From NCBI GenBank assembly GCA_900770655.1, contig CAAGLA010000007.1:1-11943 (forward strand): 11,943 bases of DNA, written 5' to 3'. The position numbers and the translations under genes were made by a program. The DNA is from Bacteroidaceae bacterium (GTDB lineage Bacteria; Bacteroidota; Bacteroidia; Bacteroidales; Bacteroidaceae). Shown in pieces: positions 6,195 through 11,943 of the stretch; position 1 is the first letter of the stretch; each line of letters begins with the position of its first letter. The notes under the pieces are model-generated. The model saw only the letters and a list, made by a program, of their open reading frames with translations. It searched no databases and was not told where the DNA came from.

Positions 6195-7556
6195 ATGGCA
6201 AAGAAACTATCAAACCTGAAATTCGTCCAGACAATCAAAAATATCTGGAAGGTCGAAGAACTTAGAGCGCGCATCGGCATAACTCTTTTGTTCGTCGCAA
6301 TATATCGTTTTGGTTCTTTCATCGTGCTCCCCGGTATCGACACACGTGTCCTTAAGGAGAGTGCAGCATTGCAGAACCAGACCGAAAATGGTTTGATGTC
6401 ACTGCTGGATATGTTCTCGGGTGGTGCATTCTCTAATGCATCAATCTTTGCACTTGGTATTATGCCGTATATTTCGGCTTCAATCGTAATCCAGTTGCTT
6501 GCTATCGCGTTGCCTTCTTTCCAGAAGATGCAGCGCGAGGGCGAGAGCGGACGTCGCAAGATGAACCAGTACACACGTTACTTGACACTTGCGATACTTA
6601 TCCCTCAGGCCATTGCCTATATGGCAAACCTGAACTACACAGCCGGTTTCGCGATAGGAGTAGATTTTGATTGGTTGTTCGTTGCAACATCTACAATCAT
6701 TCTTGCGGCAGGTAGTATGTTCATCCTTTGGTTGGGTGAGCGTATCACCGACAAGGGTATAGGTAACGGCGTGTCGCTTATCATTATGATAGGTATCATA
6801 GCCCGTTTCCCGCAGGCTATCATTCAGGAGTTTACCTCTCGTCTAAGTTCGATAGGTGCTTCGAGTGGTGGTATCGTAATGTTCCTTATAGAAATGGTAA
6901 TCTTGATTCTGGTAATCTGCGCCGGCGTTGCCCTATTGCGTGGTACCCGCAAGATTCCCGTACAGTATGCAAAGCAGTCAACAGGTGGAGCAACAGTTTC
7001 CGGTGCACGTCAGTACTTGCCTTTGAAGGTGAATGCTGCAAACGTTATGCCTATCATCTTTGCTCAGGCCATAATGTTTATCCCTATGATATTTATGGGA
7101 TACAACACCGACGGTGAAGCATCTACATTCACAATGTTGATGTCCGACCACACAAGCTGGCTCTACAACCTGATATTTGCATTGCTTATCATATTGTTTA
7201 CATATTTCTATACAGCTATTACGATAAACCCTATGCAGATGGCAGAGGATATGAAACGTAATAACGGTTTCATCCCCGGCATTAAGCCCGGAAAACCGAC
7301 AGCTGAGTATATAGACACAATTATGTCACGCATAACACTTCCCGGCTCACTCTTCCTTGCTGCAATTGCCGTTTTGCCTGTTTTTGCAGGAATGTTCGGT
7401 GTTCAGCAGGAATTTGCAAGCTTCTTCGGAGGTACATCGCTTCTGATTTTGGTAGGTGTTATCCTTGATACTCTGCAGCAAATCGAGAGTCACCTCCTTA
7501 TGAGACACTACGATGGCTTGTTGAGTTCAGGTCGCATAAAAGGTCGTATAGGTTAA
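6195..7556 (+). CDS. secY: Preprotein translocase channel subunit SecY
   Basis: SecY forms the protein-conducting channel of the inner membrane with SecE and SecG and works with SecA and the ribosome. The 453-residue product has about ten hydrophobic segments, roughly at residues 28-46, 84-106, 128-147, 159-181, 190-205, 226-249, 282-301, 323-345, 382-402 and 412-430. A plug-like region lies around 66-80. The motifs GERITDKGIGNGVSLIIM (about 181-198), YLPLKVNAANVMPIIFA (about 274-290) and the cytosolic loop NNGFIPGIKPGKPTAEY (about 356-372) are diagnostic. A second cytosolic loop around 250-273 includes GTRKIPVQYAK. No SD is present, only an A-run. It is followed 13 nt later by map rather than by adk. 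Confidence 0.99.
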   Translation: MAKKLSNLKFVQTIKNIWKVEELRARIGITLLFVAIYRFGSFIVLPGIDTRVLKESAALQNQTENGLMSLLDMFSGGAFSNASIFALGIMPYISASIVIQLLAIALPSFQKMQREGESGRRKMNQYTRYLTLAILIPQAIAYMANLNYTAGFAIGVDFDWLFVATSTIILAAGSMFILWLGERITDKGIGNGVSLIIMIGIIARFPQAIIQEFTSRLSSIGASSGGIVMFLIEMVILILVICAGVALLRGTRKIPVQYAKQSTGGATVSGARQYLPLKVNAANVMPIIFAQAIMFIPMIFMGYNTDGEASTFTMLMSDHTSWLYNLIFALLIILFTYFYTAITINPMQMAEDMKRNNGFIPGIKPGKPTAEYIDTIMSRITLPGSLFLAAIAVLPVFAGMFGVQQEFASFFGGTSLLILVGVILDTLQQIESHLLMRHYDGLLSSGRIKGRIG

Positions 7557-7569
7557 TTGTTAGCTAAGA

Positions 7570-8367
7570 ATGATATTTCTTAAGACAGCTGATGAAATAG
7601 AACTACTTCGGCAGGCGAATCTGCTGGTAGGCAAGACACTTGCCGAAGTAGCTAAAATAATAGAACCGGGTGTTACAACAAAGCAACTCGACAAGGTTGC
7701 CGAAGAATTCATCCGCGACAATGGAGCGACACCAACCTTCAAAGGTTATCCCAACCACTTGGGCTCTCCGTTTCCGGGTTCTATCTGCGCATCGGTAAAC
7801 GATGTTGTTGTGCACGGAATACCAAACGATGTTCCCTTGAAAGAGGGCGATATAATATCGGTCGACTGCGGAACATTTTTGAACGGTTTTTGTGGCGATT
7901 CCTGTTACACGTTTTGTGTAGGTGAAGTAGATGAAGCGACAAAGAAACTTCTCGAAGTCACAAAGGAGTCTCTTTACAAAGGTATTGAACAGGCAGTTCA
8001 CGGCAAGCGCTTAGGCGATTTAGGCTGGGCGGTTCAGACTCACTGCGAGCAGAACGGTTTCGGTGTAGTACGTGAATTTGTGGGGCACGGTATCGGTCGC
8101 GAAATGCACGAATCGCCCGAAGTTCCCAATTACGGGCGCAGGGGCAACGGCTTGCAGTTGCGGCAAGGAATGTGCATTGCAATAGAGCCTATGATAACTC
8201 TCGGCAAGCGTCAAATCTTTATGGAGCGCGACGGTTGGACAGTGAGGACACGTGATAGGAAGAACGCTGCGCACTTCGAGCACACTGTAGCAGTGGGCAA
8301 GAACGGTGCCGATATTCTCTCGTCGTTCGAATACGTAGAAGAGGTCTTAAGAAAAAAAGGATATTAA
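7570..8367 (+). CDS. map: Methionine aminopeptidase, type I
   Basis: This cytosolic dinuclear metalloenzyme removes the initiator methionine from nascent proteins after deformylation. The 265 residues fit the short type Ia form (E. coli 264) with no zinc-finger extension. Metal ligands can be assigned by alignment to E. coli: D99 in SVDCG, D110 in CGDSC, H173 in VGHGIGREMH, E206 in AIEPM and E237 in HFEHTVAV. The substrate-side histidines H82 (VVVHGIP) and H180 are also present. Codon use is less biased than in the ribosomal genes, with several CGG, AGG and GGG codons, which fits lower expression. It lies between secY and infA, with only 1 nt before infA. Confidence 0.98.
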   Translation: MIFLKTADEIELLRQANLLVGKTLAEVAKIIEPGVTTKQLDKVAEEFIRDNGATPTFKGYPNHLGSPFPGSICASVNDVVVHGIPNDVPLKEGDIISVDCGTFLNGFCGDSCYTFCVGEVDEATKKLLEVTKESLYKGIEQAVHGKRLGDLGWAVQTHCEQNGFGVVREFVGHGIGREMHESPEVPNYGRRGNGLQLRQGMCIAIEPMITLGKRQIFMERDGWTVRTRDRKNAAHFEHTVAVGKNGADILSSFEYVEEVLRKKGY

Positions 8368-8368
8368 T

Positions 8369-8587
8369 ATGGCTAAACAGAACGCTATTGAACAAGATGG
8401 TACTATCGTAGAGGCATTGTCAAATGCAATGTTCCGCGTAGAGTTGCAGAATGGTTACGAAGTAATCGCGCACCTTTCGGGAAAGATGAGAATGCACTAT
8501 ATAAAGATACTACCCGGTGACAAGGTCAGGTTGGAGATGACTCCATACGATTTGACCAAAGGACGAATTGTTTTCCGATACAAATAA
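8369..8587 (+). CDS. infA: Translation initiation factor IF-1
   Basis: IF-1 binds the A site of the 30S subunit and assists IF-2 and IF-3 in forming the initiation complex. The 72-residue length is exactly that of E. coli IF-1. The single OB/S1-like domain spans nearly the whole protein, with the signatures DGTIVEALSNAMFRVELQNG, HLSGKMRMHYIKILPGD and LTKGRIVFRYK. A partial SD (AAGGA, 8357-8361) lies 7 nt before the ATG inside the end of map. The 1-nt gap to map suggests coupled translation. Confidence 0.98.
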   Translation: MAKQNAIEQDGTIVEALSNAMFRVELQNGYEVIAHLSGKMRMHYIKILPGDKVRLEMTPYDLTKGRIVFRYK

Positions 8588-8600
8588 AAAACAATATAAT

Positions 8601-8717
8601 ATGAAAGTTAAAGCATCTATTAAGAAACGCACTCCGGACTGTAAGATCGTTCGCAGAAACGGCCGTTTGTACTTGATCAACAAGAAGAATCCTAAGTTCA
8701 AACTACGTCAGGGGTAA
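8601..8717 (+). CDS. rpmJ: 50S ribosomal protein L36 (bL36), zinc-ligand-free form
   Basis: L36 is the smallest large-subunit protein and sits near the GTPase-associated region. The frame from the ATG at 8601 to the TAA at 8715-8717 encodes 38 residues, the standard length. It begins MKVKASIKKRTPDCKIVRRN and continues GRLYLINKKNPKFKLRQG. Of the zinc ligands of the classical form (cysteines near 11, 14 and 27 and a histidine near 33), only C14 is present; position 11 is threonine. This is therefore a zinc-independent (C-minus) type. It follows infA by 13 nt, the standard infA-rpmJ-rpsM order. Confidence 0.96.
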   Translation: MKVKASIKKRTPDCKIVRRNGRLYLINKKNPKFKLRQG

Positions 8718-8748
8718 TTAAAGTAGTAATTAAAAACATATTAAGTAT

Positions 8749-9129
8749 ATGGCTATAAGAATAGTTGGTGTAGATATTCCTCAGAATAAAAGAGGAGAGA
8801 TTGCGTTGACATACATCTATGGTATTGGACGCAGCAGTGCAGCCAGAATCCTCGACAAGGCCGGTGTTGACCGTGACATCAAGGTTCAGGATTGGACCGA
8901 CGATATGGCAGCAAAGGTTCGTGAGATTATTGGTGCAGAGTATAAGGTAGAGGGTGATCTCCGTTCAGAGATCCAGCTGAACATCAAACGTTTGATGGAT
9001 ATCGGTTGCTACCGTGGCGTACGTCATCGTAACGGTTTGCCGGTACGTGGTCAGAGCACAAAGAACAACGCTCGTACACGCAAGGGACGTAAGAAGACAG
9101 TTGCTAACAAGAAAAAAGCTACAAAATAA
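8749..9129 (+). CDS. rpsM: 30S ribosomal protein S13 (uS13)
   Basis: S13 is a small-subunit head protein that contacts P-site tRNA and forms inter-subunit bridges with L5. The 126-residue product starts MAIRIVGVDIPQNKRGEIAL, has the helix-two-turn-helix-like segment YIYGIGRSSAARILDKAGV, and carries the diagnostic CYRGVRHRNGLPVRGQ followed by a lysine/arginine-rich tail that ends in KKKATK. Its 31-nt leader is A/T-rich and lacks an SD. It is too short to hold the roughly 110-nt pseudoknot that S4 binds in the E. coli alpha operon. Confidence 0.98.
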   Translation: MAIRIVGVDIPQNKRGEIALTYIYGIGRSSAARILDKAGVDRDIKVQDWTDDMAAKVREIIGAEYKVEGDLRSEIQLNIKRLMDIGCYRGVRHRNGLPVRGQSTKNNARTRKGRKKTVANKKKATK

Positions 9130-9141
9130 TAAGTAATTGAT

Positions 9142-9531
9142 ATGGCAAAGAAAACAGTTGCAACAAAGAAAAGAAATGTGAAGGTCGGAGCCAACGGACA
9201 ACTTCATATCCATTCATCATTCAACAACATTATCGTTTGTTTGGCAAATGATGAGGGTCAGGTTATCTCTTGGTCATCTGCAGGAAAGATGGGTTTCAGA
9301 GGTTCTAAGAAGAACACTCCATATGCTGCTCAAATGGCTGCCGAGGCTTGCTCAAAGATCGCTTTCGATCTTGGCTTGCGCAAGGTTAAGGCATACGTTA
9401 AGGGACCGGGTAACGGTCGCGAGTCAGCTATCCGTACTGTACACAATGCAGGTATTGAGGTTACAGAGATTATAGACGTAACACCACTGCCACACAACGG
9501 ATGCCGTCCTCCTAAGAGAAGAAGAGTATAA
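9142..9531 (+). CDS. rpsK: 30S ribosomal protein S11 (uS11)
   Basis: S11 lies on the platform of the small subunit at the mRNA exit and the E site. The 129-residue length equals that of E. coli S11. It shows HIHSSFNNIIV at about residues 22-32, SAGKMGFRGSKKNTPYAAQM at about 46-65, VKGPGNGRESAIR at about 87-99 and the near-universal end PHNGCRPPKRRRV. It is 12 nt after rpsM and 22 nt before rpsD. No SD is visible. Confidence 0.99.
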   Translation: MAKKTVATKKRNVKVGANGQLHIHSSFNNIIVCLANDEGQVISWSSAGKMGFRGSKKNTPYAAQMAAEACSKIAFDLGLRKVKAYVKGPGNGRESAIRTVHNAGIEVTEIIDVTPLPHNGCRPPKRRRV

Positions 9532-9553
9532 CAAATTATTTAAGAAATAAAAA

Positions 9554-10162
9554 ATGGCTAGATATACAGGTCCAAAAAGCAAGATAGCACGCCGTTTCGG
9601 CGAGCCTATCTTTGGCGCAGATAAAGTGCTTTCAAAGAAGAACTATGGCCCGGGTCAGCACGGTAACAACCGTCGTCGCAAGGCTTCGGAGTACGGTGTG
9701 ATGCTTGCCGAAAAGCAGAAAGCAAAATATACATACGGTGTATTGGAGAAACAGTTCCGTAACACTTTCAAGAAAGCTGATTCAGCTCCCGGTATTACCG
9801 GTGAGGTTCTCTTGCAGAATCTTGAGTCACGTCTCGACAACATCGTTTACCGTCTTGGTATTGCTCCTACTCGTGCAGCTGCACGTCAGTTGGTAAGCCA
9901 CTGCCACATTGTTGTTGACGGCAAGGTTTGTAACATACCTTCACGTCACATCAAGGCCGGTCAGGTTATCGGTGTACGCGAGCGTTCAAAGTCACTCGAG
10001 GTTATCCAGAACTCATTGGCAGGTCTGAACCACAGCAAGTATCCTTGGTTGGAGTGGAATGAATCTGAGTTGGCAGGCAAGTTCCTGAACGTGCCTGAGC
10101 GTTCTGAGATTCCTGAGAACATCAAGGAGCAGTTAATCGTTGAGTTGTATAGCAAAAATTAA
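9554..10162 (+). CDS. rpsD: 30S ribosomal protein S4 (uS4)
   Basis: S4 initiates small-subunit assembly by binding the 5' domain of 16S rRNA and helps hold decoding fidelity at the mRNA entry. The 202-residue product starts MARYTGPKSKIARRFGEPIF. The N-terminal region has none of the four cysteines of zinc-type S4, so this is the C-minus form. NYGPGQHGNNRRRKASEYG lies at about residues 30-48. An S4 RNA-binding domain spans about 91-150 (LESRLDNIVYRLGIAPTRAA, then VSHCHIVVDGKVCNIPS). In E. coli S4 represses the alpha operon; no matching mRNA target is visible here. Confidence 0.98.
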   Translation: MARYTGPKSKIARRFGEPIFGADKVLSKKNYGPGQHGNNRRRKASEYGVMLAEKQKAKYTYGVLEKQFRNTFKKADSAPGITGEVLLQNLESRLDNIVYRLGIAPTRAAARQLVSHCHIVVDGKVCNIPSRHIKAGQVIGVRERSKSLEVIQNSLAGLNHSKYPWLEWNESELAGKFLNVPERSEIPENIKEQLIVELYSKN

Positions 10163-10171
10163 TATTAAATA

Positions 10172-11164
10172 ATGGCGATATTAACATTTCAAAAACCCGA
10201 TAAGGTGGTAATGTTGGAGGCGAACGACTTCTTTGGTAAGTTCGAGTTTCGTCCTTTGGAGCCCGGTTTTGCAACAACAGTGGGTAACGCATTGCGTCGT
10301 ATCTTGTTGTCTTCACTCGAAGGCTTTGCAATAAACTGCATCAAGATAGCAGGTGTTGAACACGAGTTTGCAACAGTTCCCGGTGTAAAGGAGGATGTTA
10401 CCAATATTATCCTCAACCTTAAGAAGGTAAGATTCAAAAGAATCGTAGAGGAATTCGAAACCGAGAAAGTCTCAATTAATGTAGAGAACACAGAGGTGTT
10501 CACTGCAGGTGAGATTGGTAAGTATTTAACAGGATTTGAAGTGTTAAATCCCGAGTTAGTCATTTGCCATTTAGACTCATCGGCTAAAATGCAGATTGAA
10601 ATCAGCATCAACAAGGGCCGTGGTTACGTTCCTGCTGATGAAAACCGTGAGTTCTGCACAGAACCTACAATGATTCCAATCGACTCGATATACACTCCTA
10701 TACGCAATGTCAAATACCAGCGCGAGCCGTTCCGCGTAGAGCAGAAGACCGACTACGACCGTTTGGTAATTGAAATTGCAACAGATGGTTCCATACACCC
10801 GAAGGAGGCTCTTAAAGAGGCTGCAAAAATCCTTATCTATCACTTTATGTTGTTCTCTGACGAGAAGATTGCCATAGAGTCGGCCGACTTGGATGGCAAC
10901 GAAGAGTTCGATGAGGAGATATTGCATATGCGTCAGTTGCTCAAGAGCAAGCTCGTAGACCTCAACTTGTCGGTACGTGCCCTCAACTGTTTGAAGGCAG
11001 CCGATGTTGAGACACTTGGCCAGCTCGTTCAGTACAACAAGACCGACCTTCTTAAGTTCCGCAACTTCGGTAAGAAATCGCTCACTGAGCTTGATGATTT
11101 GCTCGAGAGTCTGAATCTTTCGTTTGGAACAGATATTTCAAAATACAAATTAGATAAAGAATAA
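10172..11164 (+). CDS. rpoA: RNA polymerase alpha subunit
   Basis: Alpha dimerises to nucleate RNA polymerase assembly, and its C-terminal domain touches upstream DNA and activators. The 330-residue length is normal (E. coli 329). The N-terminal domain has FRPLEPGFATTVGNALRRIL at about residues 26-45 and the 'LEGFAI' segment after it, both in the dimer and beta-contact region. The linker is around 232-260. The C-terminal domain begins near LNLSVRALNCLKAADVETLG; R269 aligns with E. coli R265, the main UP-element contact. NFGKKSLTELDDLLESL at about 298-314 completes the helix-hairpin-helix fold. It has a 9-nt spacing from rpsD and 2 nt to rplQ. Confidence 0.99.
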   Translation: MAILTFQKPDKVVMLEANDFFGKFEFRPLEPGFATTVGNALRRILLSSLEGFAINCIKIAGVEHEFATVPGVKEDVTNIILNLKKVRFKRIVEEFETEKVSINVENTEVFTAGEIGKYLTGFEVLNPELVICHLDSSAKMQIEISINKGRGYVPADENREFCTEPTMIPIDSIYTPIRNVKYQREPFRVEQKTDYDRLVIEIATDGSIHPKEALKEAAKILIYHFMLFSDEKIAIESADLDGNEEFDEEILHMRQLLKSKLVDLNLSVRALNCLKAADVETLGQLVQYNKTDLLKFRNFGKKSLTELDDLLESLNLSFGTDISKYKLDKE

Positions 11165-11166
11165 TT

Positions 11167-11649
11167 ATGAGACATAAGAAATCTTTCAACCATTTGGGTC
11201 GTACTGCATCTCACAGAAGTGCTATGCTTTCAAATATGGCTACTTCTTTGATAATGCACAAAAGAATCACTACGACTCTTGCAAAGGCAAAGGAACTCAA
11301 GAAGTTCGTTGAGCCGCTTATAACAAAGTCTAAGGACGATACAACCAACTCTCGTCGTGTAGTGTTCAGCTATCTTCAGAACAAAGAGGCTGTAACAGAA
11401 CTCTTCAAGGAGATCTCGGTAAAGGTTGCCGAGCGTCCCGGTGGCTACACACGTATCATTAAGCTCGGCACTCGTCTTGGTGACGCTGCTCAAATGTGTT
11501 TCATCGAGCTTGTTGACTACAACGAGAATATGGCTAAGACTCAGGCTAAGAAGACACGCCGCCGTCGTTCTACAAAGAAGGCCGATGCGCCTGCAGTAGA
11601 AGGGGCAGCTGTTGCAACTGAAGAATCTGCACCAACAGAAGCTGAATAA
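11167..11649 (+). CDS. rplQ: 50S ribosomal protein L17 (bL17) with charged C-terminal tail
   Basis: L17 lies near the tunnel exit of the large subunit. The 160-residue product begins MRHKKSFNHLGRTASHRSAM, has HKRITTTLAKAKELKKFVEP at about residues 31-50 and the core end GGYTRIIKLGTRLGDAAQMC followed by FIELV. E. coli L17 ends shortly after this point (127 residues in all). Here about 38 more residues follow: a basic stretch at about 125-138 with RRRR, then an acidic Ala/Glu-rich end at about 139-160. Extended L17 tails are, to my knowledge, usual in Bacteroidetes. It is the last gene before the operon terminator. Confidence 0.98.
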   Translation: MRHKKSFNHLGRTASHRSAMLSNMATSLIMHKRITTTLAKAKELKKFVEPLITKSKDDTTNSRRVVFSYLQNKEAVTELFKEISVKVAERPGGYTRIIKLGTRLGDAAQMCFIELVDYNENMAKTQAKKTRRRRSTKKADAPAVEGAAVATEESAPTEAE

Positions 11650-11667
11650 TTACTTACTTAATAGATG

Positions 11668-11703
11668 TGAGAGGGTACCGTGAGGCACCCTCTCATTTTT
11701 TTT
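11668..11703 (+). terminator. Intrinsic terminator of the operon
   Basis: TGAGAGGGT (11668-11676) pairs perfectly with ACCCTCTCA (11687-11695), a 9-bp GC-rich stem. Inside, an A-C mismatch is followed by two G-C pairs closing a GTGA loop (11680-11683), which as RNA is a GNRA-type tetraloop. Eight T residues (11696-11703) follow the stem at once. The T-tract lies only on this side, so it terminates + strand transcription and fits the end of the rplV-rplQ transcript 19 nt after the rplQ stop. Confidence 0.93.
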
Positions 11704-11820
11704 GTCCCTTTTTCGGTCGAATGTACCGGTAATCTTGTGTCTTTCGCATTCAGTAGAAATTTACTGTGGGTAATATTGTACTTATATAATTCTTTATAGG
11801 CCGAAATATCCTATTCCAAG

Positions 11821-11850
11821 TTTGGTTTTACCCTTAATCAGTTATCTTTT
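11821..11850 (+). promoter_or_regulatory. Weak Bacteroidetes-type promoter candidate
   Basis: TTTG at 11821-11824 and TATCTTTT at 11843-11850 resemble the Bacteroides primary sigma factor elements TTTG (-33) and TAnnTTTG (-7). The -7 box matches at 7 of 8 positions, and the spacing is 18 nt against a usual 19 to 21. It would drive a transcript rightward out of the window. In A/T-rich DNA such matches arise by chance, so the call is tentative. Confidence 0.25.
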
Positions 11851-11875
11851 ATTCTTCTTGCATTCGTTCTATTAT

Positions 11876-11896
11876 GTCCTTTGTCGCGCAAAGGAC
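11876..11896 (+). repeat. Perfect 8-bp inverted repeat
   Basis: GTCCTTTG (11876-11883) and CAAAGGAC (11889-11896) form a perfect 8-bp stem around the 5-nt loop TCGCG. No T-tract follows directly in either direction, so it is not a standard terminator. It could be a protein-binding palindrome or part of a leader RNA of a gene beyond the window. Confidence 0.55.
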
Positions 11897-11943
11897 CAAA
11901 CGCCCGGCACACGGGAATTTCAGTCAACCTTTTTTTTGTTCAC

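Larger units (their letters stand above)
11704..11943. other. Non-coding stretch after the operon
   Basis: These 240 bases hold no coding region that I can recognise on either strand. The composition is A/T-rich up to about 11870 and then more mixed. Visible structure includes a possible long-range 8-bp helix (11711-11718 with 11799-11806), a perfect hairpin at 11876-11896, a small GC hairpin at 11903-11915 and a run of eight T at 11930-11937. A short open frame from 11874 runs off the window edge but resembles nothing I know. Confidence 0.6.

Noticed and set aside
11784..11789. TATAAT-like hexamer after the operon
   Set aside because: There is no fitting -35 partner, and Bacteroidetes primary promoters use a different consensus.
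11874..11943. Short open frame on the + strand running off the right edge
   Set aside because: Only about 23 codons are visible, it overlaps a perfect palindrome, and the predicted peptide resembles no family I know.
1..11943. A hidden mobile element, defence system or CRISPR array
   Set aside because: All of the sequence up to the terminator is accounted for by conserved operon genes in standard order, and the last 240 bases show no repeat array, transposase or tRNA-like site.

Overview
The window is a core housekeeping locus: the 3' end of the S10 ribosomal protein operon, the whole spc operon and the whole alpha operon, fused head to tail on the + strand. The organism is almost certainly a member of the Bacteroidetes, most likely order Bacteroidales. 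The reasons are the gene order secY-map-infA-rpmJ-rpsM with no adk between secY and map, the zinc-ligand-free L36, the 99-residue zinc-free S14, an L17 with a long charged C-terminal tail, protein sequences that read as Bacteroides-like, and start codons mostly preceded by A/T-rich sequence rather than a Shine-Dalgarno (SD) site. Genus cannot be fixed by eye.

Layout: rplV (5' end cut off by the window edge), rpsC, rplP, rpmC, rpsQ, rplN, rplX, rplE, rpsN, rpsH, rplF, rplR, rpsE, rpmD, rplO, secY, map, infA, rpmJ, rpsM, rpsK, rpsD, rpoA, rplQ. There are 24 genes, all on the + strand, and most gaps are 2 to 31 nt. rplV and rpsC overlap by 17 nt. The largest internal gap, 63 nt before rpsH, holds a hairpin. 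I see no internal terminator. A strong intrinsic terminator follows rplQ at 11668-11703. The last 240 bases hold no gene I can support, only some inverted repeats and a weak promoter-like motif.

Together the genes supply proteins of both ribosomal subunits, the translocon channel SecY, the aminopeptidase that trims initiator methionine, initiation factor IF-1 and the RNA polymerase alpha subunit. This ties ribosome, secretion and transcription capacity to one transcript. All genes look intact apart from the edge-truncated rplV.

I looked for an undescribed system and did not find one. The points worth a second look are modest: a perfect 8-nt SD before rplF in a lineage that rarely uses SD, the rpsH leader hairpin, the charged L17 tail, and possible RNA structure after the terminator.
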